From positions 1 to 32,483 of the forward strand of contig JAAYYF010000022.1 in the NCBI GenBank assembly GCA_012515535.1: a DNA stretch of 32,483 nucleotides, given 5' to 3'. The position numbers and the translations under genes are program-made. Shown here piece by piece: positions 1-9,546 of the stretch. How positions within the stretch are numbered: position 1 is the first letter of the stretch; the number at the start of each line of letters is the position of its first letter. Origin of the DNA: Deinococcales bacterium. GTDB lineage: Bacteria > Deinococcota > Deinococci > Deinococcales > Trueperaceae. Under the pieces are notes generated by a model that did not search any database, was not told where the DNA came from, and saw only the letters and a list, made by a program, of their open reading frames with translations.

Positions 1-1787
1 CGGGCGTCCGCGCCGGCCGCCCGCCCCGGCGCCTTGGCGTCCCGCGCCGGCTCCGCGTCGGTCACGCGCCGGGCGCGCGTGTCCTTGAGCCCCACGATGC
101 GGTTGAACACGAGCCGCGCGCCCGCCTCGTCGCCGCGGCCGCGCCCGTCCACGGGGTCGCGCCAGAAGTAGCCCAGGCGCTCGAACTGGTAGCGCGTGTC
201 CTCGGGGTCGTGCTGCACGCTCGGCTCGACCAGCCCCTCGAGCTCGCGCAGCGCGTCTTCGTTCACGTGGTCGAGCAGGTCGCCGCCGGCGCCGTCGGGG
301 TCGGGCACGGTGAACAGCGGCTCGTAGAGGCGCGCCGTGAACGGCAGGCCGGCGCGCGCCGACACCCAGTGCAGCGCCGCCCACACCTTCACGCCCTCGG
401 GGTTGCTGCCGAGGCTGTCCCTGAAGGCGTGGCAGCGCAGCTCGACCACCGTGCCAGCGGCGTCCTTCACCACCTCGTCGCAGCGGATCACGTAGCCGTG
501 CCGCAGGCGCACGGCGCGCCCCGGCGCCAGGCGCTTGAAGCCCTTGGGCGGCTCCTCGGCGAAGTCGGAGCGCTCGATGACGATCTCGCGCGTCAGCGGC
601 ACGGTGCGGCTGCCGTCGCGCGGCACGTCGGGGGGCCAGTAGGGGGCGTCGATCTCGATGAGCTCGTCGGCCGCGACGTTGGTGAGCGTCACCTTCAGCG
701 GCTCCAGGACGGCCATCACGCGCGGCGCCTTGGCGTTCAGGTCGTCGCGCACGGCCGAGTCGAAGAGCGCCAGGTCGGTGCGGCTGTTGGCGCGCGCCAC
801 CCCCACGCGGTTGGCGAACTCGCGGATCGCCTCGGGCGTCACGCCCTTGCGCCGCAGCGCCGAGATGGTGGGCATGCGCGGGTCGTCCCAGCCGTTCACC
901 ACGCCCTCGCGGACCAGGCGGATGAGCTTGCGCTTGCTGACGACGGTGTAGTCGAGCTGCAGGCGGGCGAACTCGTACTGGTGCGGTCGGGGGCCGTCGA
1001 TGAGGCGCTCCACCAGCCAGTCGTAGACCGCGCGGTTGTTCTCGAACTCCAGGGTGCACAGCGAGTGGGTGATGCCCTCGATGGCGTCCGACAGCGGGTG
1101 CGCGAAGTCGTACATCGGGTAGATGGGCCACTCGGCGCCGGTGCGGTAGTGCTCGGCGTCGACGATGCGGTAGAGGATCGGGTCGCGCATCTTCATGTTC
1201 GGGTGGCTCATGTCGATCTTGGCGCGCAGCACCATCTCGCCGGGGCCGAACTCGCCGTCGCGCATGCGCGCGAACAGGTCGAGGTTCTCCTCGACGCTGC
1301 GGTCGCGGTAGGGGCTCGGCGTGCCCGGCTCGGTGACGGTGCCGCGCATCGCGCGGATCTCCTCCTCGCTGGAGGCGTCGACGTACGCCTCGCCGCGCTC
1401 GATCAGCCTCACGGCGAAGTCGTACAGCTGCCCGAAGTAGTCGGAGGCGTGGCGCACCTCCTCCCACTCGAAGCCGAGCCAGCGCACGTCGCGCTCGATG
1501 GCCTCGACGTACTCGGGGTCCTCGGTGACGGGGTTGGTGTCGTCGTAGCGCAGGTAGGTGATGCCGCCGTAGTCTTGGGCCACGCCGAAGTCGAGGCAGA
1601 TCGCCTTGGCGTGCCCGATGTGCAGGTAGCCGTTCGGCTCGGGCGGGAAGCGCGTGACCACCCGGTCCACGTACCCCTCGCGGAGGTCGCGGTCGATGAT
1701 CTCGGTGATGAAGTTGGGCGCCACGCGGCGGTCCGCGTCGGCGGGGATGCGCGCCGCGGCCGGCGAGGCGGTGTCTGACGGCTTCAC
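1..1787 (-). CDS. glnS: Glutaminyl-tRNA synthetase, 3' end cut by window edge
   Basis: This enzyme charges tRNA-Gln with glutamine in the cytoplasm. The reading frame is open from a GTG at 1787 through position 1, giving 595 codons without a stop. Class I signatures are present: [16 protein letters not shown] with HIGH at residues 56-59, and a KMSKS-type loop VVSKRKL near residue 281. The usual C-terminus, which in E. coli GlnRS ends shortly after VFNRxVGL, is found near residue 570, but the frame continues into an Ala/Arg/Asp-rich linker. This suggests an appended domain like the YqeY-type extension of Deinococcus GlnRS (inference; the domain itself lies outside the window). The GTG start is preceded by a purine-rich GAGGAGCAGGAGCAGA ribosome-binding region. 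It lies downstream of cdsA on the same strand, with a 98-bp gap holding its own TAGACT -10 candidate. Confidence 0.95.
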   Translation of the reverse strand, partial: MKPSDTASPAAARIPADADRRVAPNFITEIIDRDLREGYVDRVVTRFPPEPNGYLHIGHAKAICLDFGVAQDYGGITYLRYDDTNPVTEDPEYVEAIERDVRWLGFEWEEVRHASDYFGQLYDFAVRLIERGEAYVDASSEEEIRAMRGTVTEPGTPSPYRDRSVEENLDLFARMRDGEFGPGEMVLRAKIDMSHPNMKMRDPILYRIVDAEHYRTGAEWPIYPMYDFAHPLSDAIEGITHSLCTLEFENNRAVYDWLVERLIDGPRPHQYEFARLQLDYTVVSKRKLIRLVREGVVNGWDDPRMPTISALRRKGVTPEAIREFANRVGVARANSRTDLALFDSAVRDDLNAKAPRVMAVLEPLKVTLTNVAADELIEIDAPYWPPDVPRDGSRTVPLTREIVIERSDFAEEPPKGFKRLAPGRAVRLRHGYVIRCDEVVKDAAGTVVELRCHAFRDSLGSNPEGVKVWAALHWVSARAGLPFTARLYEPLFTVPDPDGAGGDLLDHVNEDALRELEGLVEPSVQHDPEDTRYQFERLGYFWRDPVDGRGRGDEAGARLVFNRIVGLKDTRARRVTDAEPARDAKAPGRAAGADA

Positions 1788-1844
1788 TCTGCTCCTGCTC
1801 CTCTACGGTGACGGGCGGCCAGGCCTGCCCGGTTGTGAGACATG

Positions 1845-1850
1845 AGTCTA
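1845..1850 (-). promoter_or_regulatory. Candidate -10 box for glnS
   Basis: On the minus strand this reads TAGACT, about 60 nt upstream of the glnS GTG. The same hexamer recurs before several other genes here (frr, the TPR gene, ccmC, tRNA-Ala and the last gene). No convincing -35 element is seen, so the assignment is tentative. A short CTCCG/CGGAG hairpin between cdsA and this site could be a weak terminator. Confidence 0.3.
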
Positions 1851-1885
1851 GCGTACGCTCCGCGGCGGAGGCGTCGTAGCCGCCC

Positions 1886-2881
1886 TCAGCGCAGGTTGAT
1901 GAGCGTGACGAAGAAGTAGGTCACGGGGAACGCCACCAGGGCGCTGTCGATGCGGTCGAGCACGCCGCCGTGGCCCGGCAGGAACACCCCGGCGTCCTTC
2001 ACGCCCGCCCAGCGCTTCAGCAGCGACTCGAACAGGTCGCCCAGCTGCGCCGCGCTCGACACCAGCAGGCTGAACAGCAGCGCGTCGTAGACGTTCACGC
2101 GCAGGCCGGCGAGGCGCTCCAGCAGGAACAGCGCGCCGAACACCACCGCCGCCGCCAGCAGCAGCCCGCCCACCGCGCCCTCGACGGTCTTGTTGGGGCT
2201 GAGCTTGGGCGCCAGCTTGCGCCGCCCGAAGAGCGAGCCGAAGGTGTAGGCGCCCACGTCGGTGGCCACCACCGCCAGCGTGGGCAGGGTGAGGTACCAC
2301 AGCCCCAGCACGCCGTCGGGGGTGTAGCGCAGCGTGATCACGAAGCCGAACAGCCATGGCACGTAGAGGTAGCCGAACAGCGTGAACACCACGGCGTTCA
2401 GCGAGTTGCGGTTCGGGTTGGCGATCTCGAGGGCCATCAGGTAGACCACGAACAGGCCCACCAGCGCCTCGCGCCAGCTGACACCGGGGAAGAGCGGCTG
2501 CATGCCGGGGTAGGTGACCGGCAGCGAGGCCGGCAGCGTGAGCACCGCCGCCACGTAGAGGCTGCGCCGGCGGATGGGGATGCCGCGCAGGTTCATCATG
2601 TAGGCGTACTCGCGCAGCGCGATCAGCGTCAGCACGAGGTACGCCGGCGCCAGCAGCGGCAGCCCCGCCCACAGCGTGAGCAGGGCGACGCTGAACATCA
2701 CCAGCGCCGAGGCGATACGGGTCAGGTGGCGCCGGCCGCGGGGGGCCCGGTCGTGCGGGGGCGCAGGCCGCTCCTGCGGGCCCGCAGCCCGCTCGTGCGG
2801 GCCGCCCGCGGCTCCCGGGACCGCGCCAGCGCCGCCCGGCGCCCGTGCCGGCGCGCGCCCGTCAGGCGCGCCGTGGCTCAC
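1886..2881 (-). CDS. cdsA: Phosphatidate cytidylyltransferase (CDP-diglyceride synthase)
   Basis: This membrane enzyme converts phosphatidic acid and CTP to CDP-diacylglycerol, the precursor of phospholipids. The 331-residue protein has multiple hydrophobic segments and a clear C-terminal CDS signature: SLLKRWAGVKD, then PGHGGVLDRID, matching the family pattern S-x-x-K-R-x4-K-D...HGG-x-x-D-R-x-D. The start is taken as the GTG at 2881, which overlaps the frr stop as GTGA and so implies translational coupling. The first ~50 residues are a Pro/Ala/Gly/Arg-rich tail before the first membrane segment, so a later start cannot be excluded. It is the last gene of the rpsB-tsf-pyrH-frr-cdsA cluster, a common bacterial order. 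Confidence 0.95.
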   Translation of the reverse strand: MSHGAPDGRAPARAPGGAGAVPGAAGGPHERAAGPQERPAPPHDRAPRGRRHLTRIASALVMFSVALLTLWAGLPLLAPAYLVLTLIALREYAYMMNLRGIPIRRRSLYVAAVLTLPASLPVTYPGMQPLFPGVSWREALVGLFVVYLMALEIANPNRNSLNAVVFTLFGYLYVPWLFGFVITLRYTPDGVLGLWYLTLPTLAVVATDVGAYTFGSLFGRRKLAPKLSPNKTVEGAVGGLLLAAAVVFGALFLLERLAGLRVNVYDALLFSLLVSSAAQLGDLFESLLKRWAGVKDAGVFLPGHGGVLDRIDSALVAFPVTYFFVTLINLR

Positions 2882-3432
2882 ACCGCCAGGATGTCCGTCT
2901 CTTTGGCCTTGACGCGCTGGTCGATCTTCTGCACGAACTCGTCGGTGACCTTCTGCACCTCGGCCTCGGCGCGGCGCAGGTCGTCCTCGCTGAGCTCGCC
3001 TTCCTTCTGCATCTCCTTGAGGTCCGACAGGGCGTCGCGGCGGATGTTGCGCACCCCCACCTTGGCCTCCTCGGCCATGTTGTGGGCGGCGCGCACCAGC
3101 TCGCGGCGGCGCTCGTCGTTGAGCGCCGGCACGACCACGAAGATGCTGTCGCCCTGGTTGTTGGGGTTGAAGCCCAGGTCGGCCTCGCGGATCGCCTTCT
3201 CGATGTTGGCGGCGGCGCTCTTGTCGAAGGGGGTGATGAGCAGCGTGCGCGGGTCGGGCGTGGAGACGTTGGCGAGCTGCGGCAGCGGCGTCGTGGAGCC
3301 GTAGTACTCGACCATCACGCGCCCCAGGATGGCCGGGTTGGCGCGGCCCGTACGCACGGTGGCGAGGTTGTTCTCCAGGGCGTCGAGCGTCTTCTGCATG
3401 CGCTCGCGTGCGTCGTCGATCACGAGTTTCAT
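2878..3432 (-). CDS. frr: Ribosome recycling factor
   Basis: RRF acts with EF-G to split post-termination ribosomes. The 184-residue product has the normal family length and conserved blocks: the RTGRANPAIL stretch near the N-terminus, LPQLANVSTPDPRTLLITPFDKS in the middle domain, and a helical C-terminus with RRELV and VRNIRRDAL. The ATG at 3432 follows a good ribosome-binding site, CGGAGG, 8 nt upstream. It is separated from pyrH by 123 bp and overlaps cdsA by 4 nt. Confidence 0.98.
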   Translation of the reverse strand: MKLVIDDARERMQKTLDALENNLATVRTGRANPAILGRVMVEYYGSTTPLPQLANVSTPDPRTLLITPFDKSAAANIEKAIREADLGFNPNNQGDSIFVVVPALNDERRRELVRAAHNMAEEAKVGVRNIRRDALSDLKEMQKEGELSEDDLRRAEAEVQKVTDEFVQKIDQRVKAKETDILAV

Positions 3433-3466
3433 GCCGGTACCTCCGAGTGCATGGCGGCTGCGGCCC

Positions 3467-3472
3467 AGTCTA
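3467..3472 (-). promoter_or_regulatory. Candidate internal promoter (-10) for frr-cdsA
   Basis: The 123-bp pyrH-frr gap contains TAGACT on the minus strand, with a CTGCCA possible -35 element 16 bp upstream (4 of 6 consensus bases). This would give frr-cdsA a promoter of their own with a leader of about 30 nt. The call rests on motif matching only. Confidence 0.35.
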
Positions 3473-3555
3473 CCGCGCCGCAGGCGCTTGGCAGCGGCCG
3501 CGAGCGCGGCGCGCCGCGTGGGAGAGGGCGGAACCCGCTGGGGCGGCGGGCTCGC

Positions 3556-4876
<1,321 letters not shown>

Positions 4877-4928
4877 TCAGGTTCCCTTCCGTGCGTGTCC
4901 GCGGCGGCTGCTGCCGTTGCCGCGGGGC

Positions 4929-5879
4929 TTACTGCTCGTCTTCTTCGCCCTGGGGCTCGTCGGCGTCGGCGGCGGTGCTCGCCACCTCCGCGACCTCGGC
5001 CGCGACCTCGGCCTCGGGCTGCGCCACGCTGGCGGGGCCGCCCGCGGTGGCGGCAGCGGCGGCGTCGGACCCTTCGGCCTCCTGGGCCGCGGCGGCGGCT
5101 TCCTGGATGGCGCGCTCGGGGCCGGAGACCGGCATGGCCAGGGTCTCGGTGGCGGCGGCGGGCTGCGGGGCAGCCTCCTCGGCCGGGGCGCCGTCGACGC
5201 CGCCGCGCACCTCGATGATCACGTCCGCCAGGCGGGCGGTGACCAGCTGGATGGAGCGGATGGCGTCGTCGTTGCCGGGGATGATGTAGTCGAGCACGTC
5301 GGGGTCGGAGTCGGTGTCGGCGAGCGCCACCACCGGGATGCCCAGCTTGTTGGCCTCCTTCACCGCGATCGACTCCTTGGCGGGGTCGATGATGAAGAGG
5401 GCGTCGGGCAGGCGGTTCAGGTCGCGGATGCCGCCCAGGTAGCGCTGCAGGCGCTGCAGCTCCTTGCCGAGGTCGATCTGCTCCTTCTTGCTGAAGCGCA
5501 GGATGGACTCGTCCTCGAACATGGCCTCGAGCTGGCGCAGGCGCTCGACGCGCGTGCGGATGGTCTTGAAGTTCGTGAGCAGGCCGCCGAGCCAGCGCTC
5601 GTTGATGTACGGCATGCCCGAGCGGCGCGCTTCGGCCGCCAGGATCTCCTGGGCCTGCTTCTTGGCGCCGACGAACAGGATGGTGCCGCCGCGCGCGGCG
5701 ACGCCCTTCAGGAAGTCGAAGGCCTTCTCGCTCTCCACCAGCGTCTTCTGCAGGTCGATGATGAAGATGCCGTTGCGCTCCGCGAAGACGTAACGCTTCA
5801 TCTTCGGGTTGCAGCGCTTGGTCTCGTGACCGAAGTGCACGCCGGCTTCGAGGAGCTGCTTCATTCCGAGGTACGACAT
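4929..5879 (-). CDS. rpsB: 30S ribosomal protein S2 with C-terminal Ala/Glu-rich tail
   Basis: S2 is a small-subunit protein. The conserved core spans residues 1-228: [13 protein letters not shown], then [13 protein letters not shown], and [22 protein letters not shown]. Beyond the core, residues ~229-316 form an acidic, Ala/Glu/Pro-rich low-complexity tail. The ATG at 5879 is preceded by GGAGGATCAC, a strong ribosome-binding site. The reading frame is open further upstream to 6122, but that part has no S2 similarity and crosses the promoter at 6031-6059. The gene heads the rpsB-tsf-pyrH cluster. Confidence 0.98.
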   Translation of the reverse strand: MSYLGMKQLLEAGVHFGHETKRCNPKMKRYVFAERNGIFIIDLQKTLVESEKAFDFLKGVAARGGTILFVGAKKQAQEILAAEARRSGMPYINERWLGGLLTNFKTIRTRVERLRQLEAMFEDESILRFSKKEQIDLGKELQRLQRYLGGIRDLNRLPDALFIIDPAKESIAVKEANKLGIPVVALADTDSDPDVLDYIIPGNDDAIRSIQLVTARLADVIIEVRGGVDGAPAEEAAPQPAAATETLAMPVSGPERAIQEAAAAAQEAEGSDAAAAATAGGPASVAQPEAEVAAEVAEVASTAADADEPQGEEDEQ

Positions 5880-5892
5880 GTGATCCTCCGTG

Positions 5893-6009
5893 GCGGGATG
5901 TTGAGGTTGAACTCGGTGCCCGGCCGTACGGCTGGACCGCGTGGGAACGCGGCCCCGTCGCCCGCCTGTTGGGTCACCCGAATGACGTCGCCGTGTGCGG
6001 ACATCCCGC
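5893..6009 (-). promoter_or_regulatory. Structured 5' leader of rpsB (possible autoregulatory RNA)
   Basis: The rpsB leader is about 145 nt long. A 9-base segment near its 5' end (6001-6009, minus-strand GCGGGATGT) is perfectly complementary to one just upstream of the Shine-Dalgarno (5893-5901, minus-strand ACATCCCGC), which would close a ~100-nt domain. S2 represses its own operon in E. coli, so a regulatory leader is plausible, but no known leader motif is recognised here. Confidence 0.35.
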
Positions 6010-6030
6010 TGCCGCCCGGCAAACCTACCG

Positions 6031-6059
6031 AGTATAGCCGGAACCCGCGGGCTAGTAAA
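6031..6059 (-). promoter_or_regulatory. Promoter of the rpsB-tsf-pyrH operon
   Basis: On the minus strand there is a -35 box TTTACT (6059-6054), a 17-bp spacer, and a -10 box TATACT (6036-6031; five of six consensus bases). It is a strong sigma-70-type match and one of the few AT-rich spots in this region. Transcription would start near 6024. Confidence 0.8.
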
Positions 6060-6086
6060 GCGCCTGGCGGGCGAGCCACACGAGGA

Positions 6087-6115
6087 AGCCCGCGGCCCGT
6101 CGAGGGCCGCGGGCT
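6087..6115 (-). terminator. Terminator hairpin after the TPR gene
   Basis: A perfect 12-bp stem AGCCCGCGGCCC / GGGCCGCGGGCT with a 5-nt loop lies 28 bp after the TPR gene stop and before the rpsB promoter. The following minus-strand sequence TCCTCGTGT is only weakly T-rich, so efficiency is uncertain. Confidence 0.7.
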
Positions 6116-6143
6116 CGGTCACCGCGGGGGTGGCGCTAGCGGC

Positions 6144-7280
6144 TCAGCGCCCCAGCGCCTCGCGGGCGGCGGCGTAGTCGGGGTCGAGCTCGAGCGCGCG
6201 CTCGTACGCCTGGCGGGCGTTCTGCGCGTCGGAGGCGCCGCCGCGCTGGCTGTAGGCCTGGCCGAGCCAGTAGTAGGCGTCGGCGCTCTCGGGCGGCAGC
6301 AGCGCGCCCTGCTGGGCGACGAACACCGCGTCGTCGACGCGGCCGACCTGGAGGTAGGCGCGCGCCAGGTAGGTGAACAGCGGCGGCACGAACGCGGCGC
6401 CCGGCATCTTGGTGGCGGCCTCGAGGCGCGGCACGGCGGCCTCGACGTCGCCGCACTCGAAGAGCGAGATGCCCAGCTGCGAGGCGGCCGACAGCGAGTT
6501 CGGGTCGAGGTTCACGGCCTGCGCCAGCTCGTACTCGGCGGTGGCGCAGTCGCCGAGGCGGAAGGCCACGTTGCCGAGGTTGTTGTGGGCGGTGGCGCTG
6601 GAGGGGTCGAGCACCACGGCGCGGCGGAACGCCTGCTGGGCGAGCTCGAGCTCCTCGAGGTCGCGGTAGACGCGGCCGAGGTTCACGTGCAGGGTGCTCT
6701 TCTCGGGGTTGGCGAGACCGGAGTCGCCGGCGGCGAGCGCCACGGCGTTCTCGAGGGTGGTCCGCGCCTGCGCCAGGTCGCCGAGCTGGTAGAGCACGAT
6801 GCCCTTGGTGTTCTGCACGCGGGCGTCGTCGGCCTTGACGCGCTCGGCGCGCTGGATGGTGTCGAGGGCGTCGGCGAGGCGGCCCGAGTAGGTGCGCGGG
6901 TCGCTCTGGTACTGGTTCTGGTACGTGATGGCCAGGTGGATGAGCGCCTCGAAGTGGTTGGCGTCGACGGCCAGCGCGGCCTGGAAGGCCTCGATGGCGC
7001 CGGCGTACGCGCCCTGGCACGCCAGCGCGCGCCCCTTGCCCACCAGCGCCGTAGCGTTCTGCGGCTCCTCGCGCAGCGCTTCCTGGAAGAAGTACTGGGC
7101 GAAGGCGCAGTCGCCGTTGGCGAGGTAGAAGGCGCCGTCCTCGATTAGGCGCGCCGCGTCGAGGGGCGCCGGGGCCTCCTCGCCCTGCTGGGCCATGACC
7201 GTCGAGGCGGTGGTGAGAACGAGCAGCGCGGCGGCTACGTACCCCGCGCGAGAGATGCTCTTGAGGCTGGACCTGATCAA
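6144..7280 (-). CDS. Exported tetratricopeptide-repeat protein
   Basis: The 378-residue protein has an N-terminal signal peptide (basic MIRSSLKSISR, hydrophobic core, cleavage after VMA at residue 30) followed by TPR units along most of its length. Clear examples are AYAGAIEAFQAALAVDANH, ATAHNNLGNVAFRLGDCATA and AYERALELDPDYAAAREALG at the C-terminus. The start is placed at TTG 7280, because GGAGG lies 5 nt upstream and the signal peptide begins there; an in-frame start at 7319 would add 13 residues with no role in the signal peptide. It is probably a periplasmic or secreted scaffold. Partners are unknown, and it is not obviously linked to the ribosomal genes downstream. Confidence 0.85.
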   Translation of the reverse strand: MIRSSLKSISRAGYVAAALLVLTTASTVMAQQGEEAPAPLDAARLIEDGAFYLANGDCAFAQYFFQEALREEPQNATALVGKGRALACQGAYAGAIEAFQAALAVDANHFEALIHLAITYQNQYQSDPRTYSGRLADALDTIQRAERVKADDARVQNTKGIVLYQLGDLAQARTTLENAVALAAGDSGLANPEKSTLHVNLGRVYRDLEELELAQQAFRRAVVLDPSSATAHNNLGNVAFRLGDCATAEYELAQAVNLDPNSLSAASQLGISLFECGDVEAAVPRLEAATKMPGAAFVPPLFTYLARAYLQVGRVDDAVFVAQQGALLPPESADAYYWLGQAYSQRGGASDAQNARQAYERALELDPDYAAAREALGR

Positions 7281-7635
7281 CGTATCCTCCGAAGACCGAT
7301 TATGTGGCGAGTCTAACACCCGCTCCGTCGGTCACGTTCAGCGCCGGGAGCGCGTACGCGCCGAGAGCTGCGACAGGCACATCATGGCCAGGCAGTGTGA
7401 GAGGGCCGTGTGCCCTGCGCCAAGGGGTTTTCCGGCGCCCGACGGGAGTTCCGGGCCCCGGAGGGCCCGCTCCGGCCGACCCCCGCCTGGCCAGCGCTCT
7501 TTGATACCATGTGGCGATTCGAACGGGCCGCCCCGGCCGCAGGGGCGGCGCGCCCATCCCCGCAACCCCGACCGGCCCCCGCCCCGCCCTGGGCGGCGCC
7601 GGTTCAGGCGCAGAGAGACGAGAGAAGAGCCGCAC
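7281..7635. other. Divergent intergenic region with hairpins upstream of ctaA
   Basis: This 355-bp stretch separates the TPR gene (minus) from ctaA (plus) and no gene is supported in it. On the minus strand TAGACT at 7310-7315 is the likely TPR -10 box. On the plus strand TGATACCAT (7502-7510) could be an extended -10 for ctaA. Two perfect hairpins are present: 7452-7469 (CGGGCCC/GGGCCCG, loop CGGA) and 7527-7549 (GCCGCCCC/GGGGCGGC, 7-nt loop). The second would lie in the ctaA leader. Confidence 0.5.
7310..7315 (-). promoter_or_regulatory. Candidate -10 box of the TPR gene
   Basis: Minus-strand TAGACT lies 29 bp upstream of the TTG start, which would give a short leader of about 23 nt holding the GGAGG ribosome-binding site. 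No good -35 element was found at 16-18 bp. Confidence 0.4.
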
Positions 7636-8604
7636 GTGAAACGACCCTCCACCTTCGCGCTGGCCCTCACAGCGCTGATCGCCAACACCGTCGTCATCCT
7701 GCAGGGCGCCGTGGTGCGCGCCACCGGCTCGGGTGCCGGCTGCGGCAGCCACTGGCCCACCTGCAACGGCACGGTCGTGCCCCTGAACCCCACCCTCGAG
7801 ACCGGCATCGAGTTCAGCCACCGCCTGCTGTCGCTCGCGGTCCTGCTCCTGGGCGTGTGGCTGCTCGTGCGCACCCGCAAGGCGCGCCACGAGCGCCCCG
7901 GCCTGGCGGCCTTCGGCGCCATCTCCTTCGGCTTCCTGGTGTTCGAGGCGCTCATCGGCGGCGCCACCGTGCTGCTCGGCATGACCGGCGACAACACCAC
8001 CGTGGCGCGCGGGATCTGGGTGGCCTCGCACCTGGTCAACTCGCTGTTCCTGATCGGCGCGCTGGCCGGCACGGTCGTCTACGCCCGCCGCCGCGCCCCG
8101 GCCTGGCCGCTCCGGCTCGGGCGCCAGGGGCCGCTCGCCGCGCTGTTGATCGTGGGCCTGCTGGGCATGCAGCTGCTGATGTTCACCGGCGGCATCGCCG
8201 CCATGGGCAACACCATCTTCCCGGCCGAGAGCCTGGCCGAGGGCCTGCGCGCCGACTTCGACGCCGGCTCCCACCCGCTCATCCGCCTGCGCGTGCTGCA
8301 CCCGCTCATCGCCATCAGCGTGGGCGTCTACCTGTTCGTGGCGCTGGCGTTCGCCTGGTTCATGAAGCCGGTGGCCGAGGGCAAGCGCCTGGCGCAGGCG
8401 CTGCTGGGCGTCTACGTCCTGCAGCTCCTCATCGGCGTCGTCAACCTCGTGTCGCTCGCCCCCATCGTCCTGCAGCTGCTGCACCTGGGCGTGGCCGTGG
8501 CGGCCTTCGCCCTCCTGTCGTCCCTGAGCCTGACCCTGCTGGGCGGCCGCCCCCTGGCCGCGAGCGAAGGCGCCCCCGCCGGCGCCGCGCTGGAGAACCT
8601 GTGA
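7636..8604 (+). CDS. ctaA: Heme A synthase (COX15/CtaA family)
   Basis: CtaA oxidises the heme O methyl group to give heme A for cytochrome oxidases, in the inner membrane. The 322-residue protein is predicted to have eight membrane segments. The expected heme-ligand histidines are visible at H62 (FSHRLL), H132 (ASHLVN), H222 (VLHPLI) and H283 (LLHLGV). A loop Cys pair C36/C43 (CGSHWPTC) and an acidic residue at E104 match the family. The GTG at 7636 is chosen because the conserved N-terminal membrane segment begins right after it; its ribosome-binding site is weak (GAGAAGAG). It overlaps ctaB by GTGA, so the two heme steps are translationally coupled. Confidence 0.95.
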   Translation: MKRPSTFALALTALIANTVVILQGAVVRATGSGAGCGSHWPTCNGTVVPLNPTLETGIEFSHRLLSLAVLLLGVWLLVRTRKARHERPGLAAFGAISFGFLVFEALIGGATVLLGMTGDNTTVARGIWVASHLVNSLFLIGALAGTVVYARRRAPAWPLRLGRQGPLAALLIVGLLGMQLLMFTGGIAAMGNTIFPAESLAEGLRADFDAGSHPLIRLRVLHPLIAISVGVYLFVALAFAWFMKPVAEGKRLAQALLGVYVLQLLIGVVNLVSLAPIVLQLLHLGVAVAAFALLSSLSLTLLGGRPLAASEGAPAGAALENL

Positions 8605-9533
8605 CCGTGTCCGAAGCCGCTACCCCCGCCAACGCCGCAACCACCGCCCCGCGCCGCGCCACCTGGCACGACTACTGGGTGCTGATGAAGCCCAAGGTCA
8701 TCTCGTTGCTGCTCGTCACCACGGTGGGCGCCATGTTCATCGCCGCCGGCGGCTTCCCCGGCTGGCTGGTGCTCGTCGGCACCGTCGTGGGCGGCTTCAT
8801 GTCGGCGGGCGCCGCGGGCGTCTACAACATGATCTACGACCGCGACATCGACGTGTTCATGAAGCGCACCGCCCAGCGCCCGATGGTCACGCAGGTGGTC
8901 TCGACGCGCAACGCGGTGATCTTCGCGGTGGCGCTCACCGTCCTGTCGTTCGTGGTCATCTGGGCCACCAGCAACCTGCTGGCGGCGCTGCTGTCGTGGG
9001 CCGGCATCGCCTTCTACGTGCTGATCTACACCATGTGGCTCAAGCGCAGCACCTGGCAGAACATCGTCATCGGCGGCGCCGCGGGCTCGATCCCGCCGCT
9101 GGTGGGCTGGGCGGCCGTCACCGGCGACCTCAGCCTGCTGGCCTGGATCCTCTTCGGGGTGATCTTCATGTGGACGCCGGTGCACTTCTGGGCGCTGGCG
9201 CTGATGGTGCAGAAGCAGTACGCCGAGGTCGGAGTGCCCATGGCGCCCTCGGTGATCGGCGAGAAGGCCACCGTGATGCAGATGGTCATGTACACCTTCC
9301 TGACCATCTTCCTCACCGTGCTGCCGTTCTTCCTGCACGAGTTCTCGCTCGCCTACTTCCTGGCGGTGCTGGTGCTGAACGTGGTGCTGGCGGTGCGCAT
9401 GTACCGCATCTACCAGCTGGCGCGCGCCGGCGACCCCATCGACCGCGTGGCCGCGCTGCCGCTCTACAAGTACTCGATGAGCTACCTGGCCCTGCTGTTC
9501 CTGGTCATGTCGCTCGACCGGATCATCTTCTGA
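8601..9533 (+). CDS. ctaB: Protoheme IX farnesyltransferase (heme O synthase)
   Basis: CtaB adds a farnesyl group to heme B, making heme O, the substrate of CtaA. The 310-residue polytopic protein has the UbiA-type Asp-rich motif NMIYDRDID (N76, D80, D84) followed by KRTAQRPM, and the later conserved blocks GGAAGSIPPLVGW and FMWTPVHFWALAL. The start at GTG 8601 overlaps the ctaA stop (GTGA). With ctaA upstream and surf1 downstream the three genes form a heme A/oxidase-assembly operon. The oxidase subunit genes are not in this window. Confidence 0.96.
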   Translation: MTVSEAATPANAATTAPRRATWHDYWVLMKPKVISLLLVTTVGAMFIAAGGFPGWLVLVGTVVGGFMSAGAAGVYNMIYDRDIDVFMKRTAQRPMVTQVVSTRNAVIFAVALTVLSFVVIWATSNLLAALLSWAGIAFYVLIYTMWLKRSTWQNIVIGGAAGSIPPLVGWAAVTGDLSLLAWILFGVIFMWTPVHFWALALMVQKQYAEVGVPMAPSVIGEKATVMQMVMYTFLTIFLTVLPFFLHEFSLAYFLAVLVLNVVLAVRMYRIYQLARAGDPIDRVAALPLYKYSMSYLALLFLVMSLDRIIF

Positions 9534-9546
9534 GGCGCGCCCGCCC

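Noticed and set aside
210-1778. Long open frame on the plus strand opposite glnS (522 codons)
   Set aside because: It mirrors the codon periodicity of glnS, is extremely rich in His/Arg/Val/Gln/Leu without any recognisable motif, and glnS itself is certain.
2730-2880. Tandem GC-rich repeats in the cdsA N-terminal region as a mobile or repeat element
   Set aside because: The repeated CGTGCGGG/CTGCGGG units are in frame and encode a low-complexity Pro/Ala/Arg tail; no sign of an independent element.
5880-6122. Upstream in-frame extension of rpsB by 81 residues
   Set aside because: The extension covers the promoter and leader and has no S2 similarity; ATG 5879 has a strong Shine-Dalgarno.
7281-7319. 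Earlier start of the TPR gene at 7319
   Set aside because: It would put 13 extra polar residues before the signal peptide and would overlap the likely -10 box; TTG 7280 has GGAGG at proper spacing.
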